The position numbers were made by a program, and so were the translations under genes. A DNA stretch of 64,000 bases from Pseudonocardia kunmingensis (GTDB lineage Bacteria > Actinomycetota > Actinomycetes > Mycobacteriales > Pseudonocardiaceae): assembly GCF_006716445.1 (NCBI RefSeq), contig NZ_VFPA01000010.1, positions 1 to 64,000 of the forward strand, given 5' to 3'. Shown piece after piece: positions 33,765 through 42,053 of the stretch. Numbering within the stretch: position 1 is the first letter of the stretch; each line of letters starts with the position of its first letter. A model generated the notes under the pieces. That model searched no databases. It was not told the DNA's origin and was given only the letters and a program-made list of their open reading frames with translations.

Positions 33765-34218
33765 CGGCCGGTCCGCTCCAGCCGGGCATCGCCATGGTCC
33801 AACAGACGGCCGTGCCCTCGAGGGCGACGACGCCGTCGTCGCGCGTGACGGTGCACGCGAGGTGGGTGATGGGCTTGTCCTCCCGCACGCTGGTGACCTC
33901 CACCCTCCCGGTGATCGTGTCTCCCGGCCGCGTGGGCGCGGTGAAGTTCCAGGCGACGGAGAGGAACACCGTGCCCGGACCGGGGAGCCGCTCGGCGACG
34001 ACGGCGTTGAGCACCGCGCTCGTGATCCCGCCCTGCACGACGATCTCGCCGAAGCGGGAGGACGCGGCGGCCGCCTCGTCGTAGTGCAGCGGGTTGCGGT
34101 CGCCGGAGAGCTCGGTGAACAGGGCGATGTCGTTCGGGCCGACCGTGCGGGACAGCTCCGCGGTGGCGCCGACCTCGGGCATGCCGAGGGGCCAGGCGGC
34201 CGGGGTGGTCGCGGTCAT
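33757..34218 (-). CDS. MaoC-like enoyl-CoA hydratase
   Basis: A 153-residue hot-dog fold protein with the hydratase motif SGDRNPLHYD; D40 and H45 are the catalytic pair of (R)-specific enoyl-CoA hydratases. The central helix segment QGGITSAVLNAVVAERLPGPG is typical. The ATG overlaps the transporter stop (TGATG). It should hydrate an enoyl-CoA formed from the acid activated by the operon's ligase. No acyl-CoA dehydrogenase is encoded here, so the double bond may already be in the substrate or be made by an unlinked enzyme. Confidence 0.87.
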   Translation of the reverse strand: MTATTPAAWPLGMPEVGATAELSRTVGPNDIALFTELSGDRNPLHYDEAAAASSRFGEIVVQGGITSAVLNAVVAERLPGPGTVFLSVAWNFTAPTRPGDTITGRVEVTSVREDKPITHLACTVTRDDGVVALEGTAVCWTMAMPGWSGPADA

Positions 34219-35423
34219 CACGACTCCTTCGTGAACGGGGTGGTGCGGGCAGGAACGCGGGAACCGAGCGCGCGCATGGCGAGCGCGCCGAGCAGGGGGC
34301 CGGGGGCGAGCAGCAGGAAGGCGAAGCGCCACCCGGCCGCCTCGGCCAGCAGTGGGACGAGCTGGATGCTGACCACGGTCAGGGCGAACCCGATCGCGGT
34401 CTGCGCGGTGAGGGCGGTGCCCACGTAGCGGGGGTCGGCGGCCTCGCTGAGCGCGGTGGAGAAGACCCCGGAGTCGGCGATCACGGCGGCGCCCCAGAGC
34501 ACGCAGAACGCGACGAGCAGGGCCGGACCGGCGGCGAAGGCCAGCGGGGACAGCAGGCAACACGCCCCGCTGACCGCGAGCGCGGCGACCGCGGCGGGGG
34601 AGCGGCCGTACCGGTCGGCGCCCCAGCCGCCGAGCAGGCAGCCGGCCGCCCCGGCGACCCCGATCGCGACGAACACGACGATCCCGGTCGACGCGGGCAG
34701 GGCCGCGGCCGCGGGCGCCGCGAGGAGGAAACCGGGGATCCACGTCCACAGGGCGTAGAGCTCCCACATGTGCCCGAAGTAGCCGAGGTTCGCCAGGAGC
34801 GGACCGCGTTCGGCGAACATCCTGATCGCGTACCGGGGGTGGGGTGCGGGGGCGGCGGCCGCGAGGTGCGGTCCGGGGCGGACCACGCCCAGCGCGACGG
34901 CCGCGCCCAGCACCCCGAGGCCGGCCGCCGCGAGCAGGACGGACCGCCACGGCAGCGGCCCGAGCCCGCCGATCAGGTGGGGGAGCGCGGAGCCGAGCGT
35001 GAGGGCCCCGACGAGGATGCCGAGCGCGCGCCCCCTGCCGGCGCGGTCCGACCAGGAGGCCATGAGCTTCATCCCGACCGGGTAGACGCCCGCGAGGCAC
35101 ACCCCGGTGAGGAACCGCAGCGGGATCGCGCCCGCCATCCCGTCGACGAACAGGGCGAGTGCCACGGTGCACACCGCGGCAGTCGCGGCGCTCGCGGCGA
35201 GCAGGAGGTGCGGGCGGATGCGGTCGGCCAGGTTCAGCGCGGTGGACCCGAGGGCGCCGGCGACGAACCCGAGCTGGACCGCGCCGGTCAGCCAGACGGC
35301 GGCGGCAGTGCTGATGCCCCACTCGTCTCGCAGGCTCGGCACCACCGCGGACACCGAGAACCACACGGCGAGGCCGAGCACCTGGACGGTGGCGACGGCC
35401 GCGCGCTGCAGCCCCGGGCTCAC
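34218..35423 (-). CDS. MFS transporter
   Basis: A 401-residue major-facilitator protein with twelve predicted membrane segments. The loop 2-3 region includes NLADRIRPHLL, loop 4-5 has RFLTGVCLAGVYPVGMKLM and loop 8-9 has GGWGADRYGRSP. It starts at a GTG overlapping the DUF35 gene stop. Sitting inside an acyl-CoA pathway operon, it is the likely importer of the carboxylate substrate. The NreB/CynX-like sequence gives no clear substrate. Confidence 0.82.
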   Translation of the reverse strand: MSPGLQRAAVATVQVLGLAVWFSVSAVVPSLRDEWGISTAAAVWLTGAVQLGFVAGALGSTALNLADRIRPHLLLAASAATAAVCTVALALFVDGMAGAIPLRFLTGVCLAGVYPVGMKLMASWSDRAGRGRALGILVGALTLGSALPHLIGGLGPLPWRSVLLAAAGLGVLGAAVALGVVRPGPHLAAAAPAPHPRYAIRMFAERGPLLANLGYFGHMWELYALWTWIPGFLLAAPAAAALPASTGIVVFVAIGVAGAAGCLLGGWGADRYGRSPAAVAALAVSGACCLLSPLAFAAGPALLVAFCVLWGAAVIADSGVFSTALSEAADPRYVGTALTAQTAIGFALTVVSIQLVPLLAEAAGWRFAFLLLAPGPLLGALAMRALGSRVPARTTPFTKES

Positions 35424-35833
35424 GGCCGGTCCGGCACGAAGTAGGGGAGCGGGCCCGCCGGGTCGCCGGCGGCGTCGGCCACGAACCGGACGCGCTGCCC
35501 GACGTGGACCGCGTACGCGTCCTGGCGCAGCACGCCGCTGAGCAGCCGCGGGCCCTCGTCGAGCTCGACGACGGCGAGCGGGTAGGGCGTCTCGGCCCGC
35601 CAGGCCGGATGCCCGGGAACCTCGATCACGGTGAACGTCCAGACGGTCCCGGTGCCCGCGGCCTCGACCCAGCCGAGGTCGTCCGACCAGCACGTCCGGC
35701 AGAGGGTGCGCGGGTAGAGCTGGTGGTGCCCGCAGGCCTGGCACAGCTGGATCAGGAGGGTGCCGTCCGCCGCTGCCCGCCAGTACTCGGCCGTGGCGGG
35801 AGTGCTCAGCCGTCCGGGGCGGGACACGGTCAC
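35420..35833 (-). CDS. DUF35 zinc-ribbon/OB-fold protein
   Basis: A 137-residue protein with a rubredoxin-like zinc ribbon (C31, C34, C45, C48: CQACG and CRTC) followed by an OB-fold (WTFTVIEVPGHPAWRAE). Such proteins bind thiolase-like partners; known pairs include BbsA/BbsB in benzylsuccinate degradation and the DUF35 partners of the Ltp2 and ChsH systems in steroid side-chain breakdown. The gene overlaps both neighbours by GTGA, and the neighbour on its 5' side is exactly such a thiolase-like protein. I infer an obligate complex. Confidence 0.87.
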   Translation of the reverse strand: MTVSRPGRLSTPATAEYWRAAADGTLLIQLCQACGHHQLYPRTLCRTCWSDDLGWVEAAGTGTVWTFTVIEVPGHPAWRAETPYPLAVVELDEGPRLLSGVLRQDAYAVHVGQRVRFVADAAGDPAGPLPYFVPDRP

Positions 35834-36990
35834 GCGTCGGCTCCGATCACCAGGGCGACCTCCTCGCCGAGCGTCGCGCCGTTGCCCGTGACCAGGGCGA
35901 GCTCGGCGTTCGCGACCTGCCGGGCGCCGGCTTCGCCGCGCAGCTGCCGCACCGCCTCGACGAGGTGGCACATCCCGCCTGCGAGGTCCGCCTGCCCGCA
36001 GGCGAGCTGGCCACCGTGGGTGTTGAGCGGGAGGTTGCCGCGCGCGGAGAAGTCCTGGTCGGCCATCCAGGGCCCGACCGCGCCCTTCGGGCACAGGCCG
36101 GCGTCCTCCAGCGTCAGGGCGAGCATGATCGAGTAGCAGTCGTAGAGCGAGAGCACGTCGAGGTCGCCCGGCCCGATCCCGGCCATGTCGTAGGCGGCGG
36201 CGATCGCGGCGGCCAGCGGTGTCGTCGTCAGGTCGGGGGCCTGGCTCAGGGCCCGGTGGGTGAGCTTCTCGCCGGCCCCGAGCAGCACGACCGGCCGGTG
36301 CCCTCCGCCGCGGGCGCGCTCGCGGCGCTGGACGACGACGGCGGCGCCGCCCCCGCAGGGCATGACGATCTCGAGCTGGCGCAGCGGCCAGGCGATCATC
36401 GGCGAGGCCAGGACGTCCTCGACGGTGATGTCCTTGCCGGAGAACACCGCGTCCGGGTTGAGGGCGGCGTTGCGCCGCTCGAACACCGGGACCGAGGCGA
36501 GCTGCGCGGCCGTCGTCCCGAAGTCGTGCATGTGCCGGGCCGCGGCCATGGCGTAGGCCTGGTTGGCGCCGCTGGCGCCGTAGGGCACGTCGAACTCCCG
36601 GATCGGGTTGCGGTTCGGGGACCGCGGCGTCACCGCCGGGTCGCGCGTGTTGGCGAGGACGCAGAGCACCGTGTCGCACATTCCGGCCTGGATCGCGGCG
36701 GCGGCGCGCCACACCATGCCGGGTCCGCTGGCCCCGCCGAGGTCGACGACGTCGCCGTACCGCGGCGTCAGGCCCAGGTACTCCGCGACCGTCGCCGGCA
36801 CGTGCTGCGGGGTCTCGCCCACCTGCGGCCCGACGAGCAGCCCGTCGACGTCGCCCGGCTCGAGGCCGGCGTCGGCCACGGCCGCGGCGCCGACCCGGCC
36901 GATGAGGCCGAGCGTCGTCTGCCCCGGTGTCGTCCGGCGCGGGGCGATCTCCGCGGCGCCGGTGATCGCGCAGGTGCGGTGCAGGGTCAT
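35830..36990 (-). CDS. Thiolase-like protein lacking the nucleophilic cysteine (probable aldolase partner)
   Basis: A 386-residue thiolase-fold protein. Where thiolases have the reactive cysteine in a CASG block, this one has LGGASGPG (residues 84-91), so glycine replaces it. The GHP motif is also absent, with NTHGGQLACGQ in that region. Ltp2-like proteins with this pattern cleave a beta-hydroxyacyl-CoA by retro-aldol reaction when bound to a DUF35 protein, and such a protein is encoded next. The ATG at 36990 overlaps the ligase stop (ATGA). An aldol or accessory role rather than thiolysis is strongly suggested. Confidence 0.82.
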   Translation of the reverse strand: MTLHRTCAITGAAEIAPRRTTPGQTTLGLIGRVGAAAVADAGLEPGDVDGLLVGPQVGETPQHVPATVAEYLGLTPRYGDVVDLGGASGPGMVWRAAAAIQAGMCDTVLCVLANTRDPAVTPRSPNRNPIREFDVPYGASGANQAYAMAAARHMHDFGTTAAQLASVPVFERRNAALNPDAVFSGKDITVEDVLASPMIAWPLRQLEIVMPCGGGAAVVVQRRERARGGGHRPVVLLGAGEKLTHRALSQAPDLTTTPLAAAIAAAYDMAGIGPGDLDVLSLYDCYSIMLALTLEDAGLCPKGAVGPWMADQDFSARGNLPLNTHGGQLACGQADLAGGMCHLVEAVRQLRGEAGARQVANAELALVTGNGATLGEEVALVIGADA

Positions 36991-38939
36991 CGCGCCGCCC
37001 GGATCGCGTCGAGCGCGGCCGGGTCCTCGAGCGCGGTGACGTCGGCGACGTCCTCGCCGAGGTGGACCGTGCGGACGACCCGGCGCATGATCTTCCCGCT
37101 GCGGGTGCGCGGCAGCCGGTCGACCACGAGGACGGCCTTGGGGCGCAACGGCTTCCCCATACGCTGGACGACCGCCGCCGCCACCGCGGCGCGGGCCGCG
37201 CCCTCGTCGGCCCCCGCTGCCAGGCGGAGGAAGACCATGATCGCCTCGCCCTTGACCGGGTCGGGCACGCCGACCGCCGCGGACTCGACGACGTCGGGCA
37301 CGCCGTTCGCGATGCCCTCGACCTCGGCGGGGCCGACCCGCTTCCCGGCGACCTTCAGGGTGTCGTCGCTGCGCCCGCGGATGTACCAGACCGGCGGATC
37401 GCCGGGAACGACCTCGACGCTGTCGCCGTGCACCCACGTGCCGGGCCACCGGTCCCAGTAGGTCCTGCGGTACCGCTTGGGCTCGCCCCAGAACGTCGTC
37501 GGCATGCCCGGCGACGGCGCGCGCAGGACGAGCTCGCCGACGCCGTCGCGCAGCGGCTCGCCGTCGTCGCCGGCGACCTCCGCCGCCATCCCGGGAAGGG
37601 GGCCCGCGAAGCCGCACGGGTGGATGGGCCGGGTGGTGGTGTTCGAGAGGATCGCGCCCGACACCTCGGTGCCGCCCGAGTAGTTGATGATCGGCAACGC
37701 GCGGCGGCCGATGGTGTCGAACAGCCATGCGTAGGCGTCGGGCGTCCACGGCTCGCCGCTGGATGCGAGCACGCGCAGCCGCCCGAGGTCGGGGGCGGCG
37801 AGGTCCGGGTCGGCCGCGGCGAGGGTCCGCACGAGGGTGGGGGAGACGCCGAGCATGGTGATGCCGAGGCGGCGCACGACCCGCCACAGCCGCTCCGGGT
37901 CGGGGTGGTCGACCGCGCCGTCGTAGAGGGCCACGGCGCTGCCGGCCAGCAACCCGCCGAGCACGGTGATCGGGCTCATGATCCAGCCGGGGTCGGTGAC
38001 CCAGCAGGCGACGTCGCCGGGGCCGACGTCGAAGCAGAACGCGGCGTCCGACGCCGCCTTGACCGCGAACCCCGCCTGGCTCAGCACCACGCCCTTGGGC
38101 GCCCCGGTCGTGCCGGACGTGTAGGCGATCAGCAGCGGGTGGTCGGCGGCCAGCGGGACCGCGGCCGCGGGGGCTCCCGAGGCGAGCAGGGCCTCCCACG
38201 ACAGCTCACCGGGAAGCCGCGTGCCGGGCTCCGGCGACCCGACCACGACGGTGCGCCGCACCGACGGGGCCTCGGCGAGCGCCTCGGCGGTCTGCGCGCG
38301 CAGCGGGACCGTCCGGCCCCTGCGCACCACGGCCGCGGCCACCACGTGCACGACCGCCCCCGAGCGCCGCAGGCGATCGGCGACGGCGCCCGGTCCGAAG
38401 CCCGAGAAGACCGGTACGACCACGGCGCCGACGAGGGCGCACGCGAGCTGCAGCACGACCGACTCGACCGTCATGCCCAGCTGCATGCCGACCCGGTCGC
38501 CGGGTGCGACGCCCAGCGACCGGAGCCCACCGGCCGCGCGATCCACCTCGTCGGCCAGCCCTCGAAACGTCCGGGTCCGGCTCGTGCCGCGCTCGTCCTC
38601 GGCGAGGACGGCGACATCGTCGCCCCGACCGCTGCGGACCCACCGGTGCACCGCGTTGTCGGCCAGGTTGAACCGGCCGTCCGGGAACCACCGCGTCTCG
38701 TGCGGAACGGACAGCTGGTCGAGCACCGCCGTGGGCGGGCGCTGCCAGTCGAACGCCAGCCAGTCGGTGACCGATCCCCAGAAGGCCGCGGGATCCTGCC
38801 GAGCCCGCCGGTCGAGGGCGGCGAGATCGGGTTCGCGGACCGATCGGAGGAACGCGGCCAACCGGCTCCGTCCGAGCTCGGCCGGACCGGGGTGCCAGAC
38901 GAGATCACGCAGCACGGAGTCGGGCGTGGTCGAGGTCAA
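36987..38939 (-). CDS. Acetyl/acetoacetyl-CoA synthetase-like acyl-CoA ligase
   Basis: A 650-residue AMP-forming ligase with the extra N-terminal domain of acetyl-CoA and acetoacetyl-CoA synthetases (FWGSVTDWLAFDW region). The P-loop is YTSGTTGAPKG, the A5 motif NYSGGTEVSG and the C-terminal catalytic lysine is in RTRSGKIMRR. The start is a TTG at 38939 with GGAGG six bases upstream; no ATG or GTG fits as well. It is the first gene of a six-gene operon and divergent from a LysR gene, and it probably activates a short or branched acid. Confidence 0.85.
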   Translation of the reverse strand: MTSTTPDSVLRDLVWHPGPAELGRSRLAAFLRSVREPDLAALDRRARQDPAAFWGSVTDWLAFDWQRPPTAVLDQLSVPHETRWFPDGRFNLADNAVHRWVRSGRGDDVAVLAEDERGTSRTRTFRGLADEVDRAAGGLRSLGVAPGDRVGMQLGMTVESVVLQLACALVGAVVVPVFSGFGPGAVADRLRRSGAVVHVVAAAVVRRGRTVPLRAQTAEALAEAPSVRRTVVVGSPEPGTRLPGELSWEALLASGAPAAAVPLAADHPLLIAYTSGTTGAPKGVVLSQAGFAVKAASDAAFCFDVGPGDVACWVTDPGWIMSPITVLGGLLAGSAVALYDGAVDHPDPERLWRVVRRLGITMLGVSPTLVRTLAAADPDLAAPDLGRLRVLASSGEPWTPDAYAWLFDTIGRRALPIINYSGGTEVSGAILSNTTTRPIHPCGFAGPLPGMAAEVAGDDGEPLRDGVGELVLRAPSPGMPTTFWGEPKRYRRTYWDRWPGTWVHGDSVEVVPGDPPVWYIRGRSDDTLKVAGKRVGPAEVEGIANGVPDVVESAAVGVPDPVKGEAIMVFLRLAAGADEGAARAAVAAAVVQRMGKPLRPKAVLVVDRLPRTRSGKIMRRVVRTVHLGEDVADVTALEDPAALDAIRAAR

Positions 38940-39038
38940 CGTCGGCCTCCACGAAGGGTCGGTTCCGCCTTTCCCACGACGCTAGGAGCGGGTCGAGGCC
39001 GGCGATATGCGCGAGAGCGAGGAGACGGGACGAGAACT

Positions 39039-39053
39039 TCGTATGACCTACGA
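39039..39053. promoter_or_regulatory. Candidate LysR operator
   Basis: TCGTA-TGACC-TACGA is a perfect five-base inverted repeat around a five-base centre, located between the divergent ligase and LysR genes. The TGACC centre coincides with the best -35-like position for the LysR promoter, which would allow autorepression. Confidence 0.55.
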
Positions 39054-39067
39054 GGTCGACCCGCGAC

Positions 39068-39073
39068 TAGGGT
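39068..39073 (+). promoter_or_regulatory. -10 box of a probable leaderless LysR transcript
   Basis: TAGGGT ends six bases before the ATG at 39080, with no Shine-Dalgarno sequence in between. That is the usual spacing for leaderless actinobacterial genes. Confidence 0.4.
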
Positions 39074-39079
39074 GTTCGG

Positions 39080-39985
39080 ATGCTTTCGGCCGACGACCTG
39101 GGAATCTTCCTCGAGGTGGCCCGCCGCGGCCGGTTGACGGAGGCGGCCAAGCACCTCGGGTTGAACCACACCACCGTCGGACGCCACATCTCCCGGCTCG
39201 AGCGGTCGGTCGAACAGCGGCTGTTCCACCGCGAACAGAGCGGATGGCGTCTCACCGAGGCCGGTCTTCGCCTCCTCGGCCATGCGGAGGCGGTCGAGGC
39301 AGCCGTGAGCGCCGCCCGTGAGGACTGCCTCCAGACCGGGCAGTACCTGACCGGCTCGATCCGCCTGATCACTCCGGACGGTTTCGGGAGCTACCTGCTG
39401 ACCCCCGGTCTCGCCCAGATGCGCTCGGCGTTCCCCGGGCTGGCGCTGGAGATCGTCACGGCGAACCGGCACGCGTCACTGGGAACGCGCGAGTTCGATC
39501 TCGCCGTGGCGATCGAGCGGCCCGGCACCCGCGCGGTGAGTGCGCACATGCTGACGGAGTACGAGCTGCGGCTCTACGCCTCGCCCGCCTACCTCGACGG
39601 GCACCGGCCGATCGGATCGGTCGAGGACGTGCGGGGCGACGACTTCATCTGGTACGTCGACGACGCCCTGGGCGGCCTCACCCACGAGACCCTCTTCCGC
39701 GCGGTGCCGACCGCGCGACCCGTGATCCAGACCAACACCATCGCCGGGCAGATCAGCGCGGCCCGGCAGGGGCTGGGAATCGCGTTCCTGCCCACCTGGA
39801 TCGGCGACGTGACACCCGGGGTCCAGCGGGTGGAGGGCTTCGACTCCGCGATCCCGCACAGCTACTGGCTGCTCGTCCCGCGCAACCTGACCAGGCTCGC
39901 CCGGATCCGCGCGGTGGCGCGGATGGTGGAAGACCTGGTCGACCAGCACACCGGCCTCGAGCTGGCCACCCGCGCGTCGTACTGA
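39080..39985 (+). CDS. LysR-family regulator
   Basis: A 301-residue regulator. The N-terminal HTH (LTEAAKHLGLNHTTVGRHISRLE) and the co-inducer domain fit the family; loss of the usual SQPALS in favour of NHTTVGRH is seen in one LysR subgroup. It is divergent from the six-gene CoA-ligase operon with a 140-base gap holding the palindrome TCGTA-N5-TACGA. I infer control of that operon in response to its substrate or CoA ester. Confidence 0.88.
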   Translation: MLSADDLGIFLEVARRGRLTEAAKHLGLNHTTVGRHISRLERSVEQRLFHREQSGWRLTEAGLRLLGHAEAVEAAVSAAREDCLQTGQYLTGSIRLITPDGFGSYLLTPGLAQMRSAFPGLALEIVTANRHASLGTREFDLAVAIERPGTRAVSAHMLTEYELRLYASPAYLDGHRPIGSVEDVRGDDFIWYVDDALGGLTHETLFRAVPTARPVIQTNTIAGQISAARQGLGIAFLPTWIGDVTPGVQRVEGFDSAIPHSYWLLVPRNLTRLARIRAVARMVEDLVDQHTGLELATRASY

Positions 39986-40147
39986 CGGATCCCCCCGCCG
40001 CCGCTGTGCACGGATGCACAGCGATGTGGAAAGTTGGTCGTTGCCGCGCAGTTGGGTCGCTGGTTATCTGTTGACTCTCCGGAGTCCACCACCGCATTTT
40101 GTCGGGCGGCTCTGCCGGCTGCTCGCCGACCAGAACGGTGATCCCAC

Positions 40148-41491
40148 ATGGCGCAAGCAATGACGCGGCGCACCAATTCCGTGCGCATGGTTGCCATCGG
40201 AAGCTTTGTCGGAACCACGATCGAATGGTACGACTTCTTTCTCTACGGCACTGCCGCCGCACTGGTGTTCAGTCCGTTGTTCTTCCCCGATGTCTCGCCG
40301 GCGGTGGGGCTGATCGCCGCGTTCGGCACCTACGCGGTCGGATTCCTCGCCCGCCCGCTGGGCGCATTGGTGGGCGGCCACGTCGGCGACCGGATCGGCC
40401 GGAAGGCGATGCTCGTCGCGTCCCTCCTGATCATGGGGGTGAGCACCACGCTCATCGGCGTGCTCCCGACCTATGACCACGTGGGGATCTGGGCACCGCT
40501 GATGCTCCTGGTCCTGCGCCTCGCGCAGGGCTTCGGGGTCGGCGGCGAGTGGGGTGGCGCCGCGCTGATGTCGGTCGAGACCGCGCCGCCGCACCGGCGC
40601 GGCCTGTTCGGCAGCTTCACCCAGATCGGCGTGTCCGGCGGCATGCTGCTCGCCGTCGGAGCCTTCACCCTGGCCCGGACGTCGATGGATCCGGACCAGT
40701 TCCTCTCCTGGGGATGGCGTATCCCGTTCCTCGTCAGCGGTGTGCTCGTCATCTTCGGATACGTCATCCGCGCTCGTCTCGTGGAGCCGGAGTCGTTCGC
40801 GGCGATGAAGGAGAAGGACGAACTGCCGGAACGCCCGCTCGCCGCCGTGATACGGAACGAGAGCCGCCCGGTATGGCTCTCGGCGGGCATGCGCATGTCG
40901 CAGAACGCCGTGTACTACCTCTACACGACGTTCGGCATCGCGTACCTCGCGAACTCGGTGGGCGCGGACTCGAACATCGGTCTGCAGTCGGTCCTGATCG
41001 CCTCCGCCATCGGGCTCGTGTCGGTGCCGGCGTGGGCCTCGCTCTCCGACCGGTACGGCAGGCGGCCCCTCTACCTGTTCGGCACGATCACGAGCGCGCT
41101 GTTCATCGGCCCGTTCTTCCTGCTCGCCGACACGGGCAACCCCGTCCTGATCGTCGTCGGCATGGTCGTCGGCCTGAACCTGTTCCACGACGCGATGTAC
41201 GGGCCGCAGGCGGCGTTCTTCTCCGAGCTGTTCTCGACGGGCGTCCGCTACAGCGGCGCGTCGCTGGGCTACCAGTTCGGCGCGGTCCTCTCGGGGGGCT
41301 TCGCCCCGCTGATCGCGACCGTGTTGCTCGCCGCGAACGACGGCCGCCCGTGGCTGGTCGTCGCCTACTTCCTCGTCCTGAGCGTCATCACGGGTGTCTG
41401 CGCCTACCTGGCGCCCGAGACCTTCCGCAAGGACATCGCAGCCCCGTCCCACCGTCCCGCAGTTCGCACACCCGAAGGGAACTTGACATGA
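40148..41491 (+). CDS. MHS-family metabolite:H+ symporter
   Basis: A 447-residue major-facilitator protein of the metabolite:H+ symporter family (ShiA, KgtP, ProP relatives). Family motifs include GTTIEWYDFFLYG in TM1, GGHVGDRIGRKAML in loop 2-3 and RLAQGFGVGGEWGGAALM in TM4. The 162-base upstream gap is visibly less G+C-rich and holds TTGACT, a possible -35. The OsmC-like gene overlaps its stop (ATGA). It is the likely importer of the acid used by the downstream ligase, hydratase and reductase. Confidence 0.87.
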   Translation: MAQAMTRRTNSVRMVAIGSFVGTTIEWYDFFLYGTAAALVFSPLFFPDVSPAVGLIAAFGTYAVGFLARPLGALVGGHVGDRIGRKAMLVASLLIMGVSTTLIGVLPTYDHVGIWAPLMLLVLRLAQGFGVGGEWGGAALMSVETAPPHRRGLFGSFTQIGVSGGMLLAVGAFTLARTSMDPDQFLSWGWRIPFLVSGVLVIFGYVIRARLVEPESFAAMKEKDELPERPLAAVIRNESRPVWLSAGMRMSQNAVYYLYTTFGIAYLANSVGADSNIGLQSVLIASAIGLVSVPAWASLSDRYGRRPLYLFGTITSALFIGPFFLLADTGNPVLIVVGMVVGLNLFHDAMYGPQAAFFSELFSTGVRYSGASLGYQFGAVLSGGFAPLIATVLLAANDGRPWLVVAYFLVLSVITGVCAYLAPETFRKDIAAPSHRPAVRTPEGNLT

Positions 41492-42051
41492 CCCAGGCGA
41501 AGACCGCTCTCAACGGCGTCGACAGGGCCGCGCTCGACGCGACGCTCGCCGCGGTCCGGCAGAACCCGCACCTCGCGGCGGTCACCTTCACCCTCGGCGC
41601 TGACTGGCAGCAGGGGTGCCACCAGAGGGCCGTGACCGGCGAGGTGCGCCAGAACGGCGAGGCGGTGGCGGACCGGACCGCGCGGTACACCCTGGAGTCC
41701 GACGAGCCGGCCGCCCTGCTCGGCACCGACAAGGCGGCCAGCCCCGGCGAGTACGTGCTGCAGGCCCTCGCGGGCTGCTACGCCGTGACCTTCGCGGCGA
41801 ACGCCACCGTCCGCGGGATCGAGCTGTCCGCGCTCGCGCTCGACCTGGAGGTCGACTTCGACCTGCAGGGTTTCCTGAACCTGGACGACGACGTCCGGCC
41901 CGGCGCCCAGGAGATCCGCGTGACCGTCCGTGCGGAGTCGCCGAACGCGTCGCGCGAGCAGCTCGAGGAGCTCACGGACGCGGTGCAGCAGCGGTCCCCG
42001 ATCCGCGACACCCTCGCCCGGCCCGTCCAGGTCACCACGGTGCTGGCGTAG
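41488..42051 (+). CDS. OsmC-family protein
   Basis: A 187-residue OsmC/Ohr-like protein. Core features are TLESDEPAALLGTDKAASPGEYVLQALAGC, with the peroxidatic-type Cys97 in LAGCY; the other cysteine, C44 (QGCHQ), is not obviously at the Ohr partner position. OsmC/Ohr proteins reduce organic hydroperoxides through a cysteine pair. Its place between a transporter and a CoA ligase is unusual, so it may serve a thiol-dependent step or protect against a reactive intermediate. The ATG overlaps the symporter stop. Confidence 0.78.
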   Translation: MTQAKTALNGVDRAALDATLAAVRQNPHLAAVTFTLGADWQQGCHQRAVTGEVRQNGEAVADRTARYTLESDEPAALLGTDKAASPGEYVLQALAGCYAVTFAANATVRGIELSALALDLEVDFDLQGFLNLDDDVRPGAQEIRVTVRAESPNASREQLEELTDAVQQRSPIRDTLARPVQVTTVLA

Positions 42052-42053
42052 CG

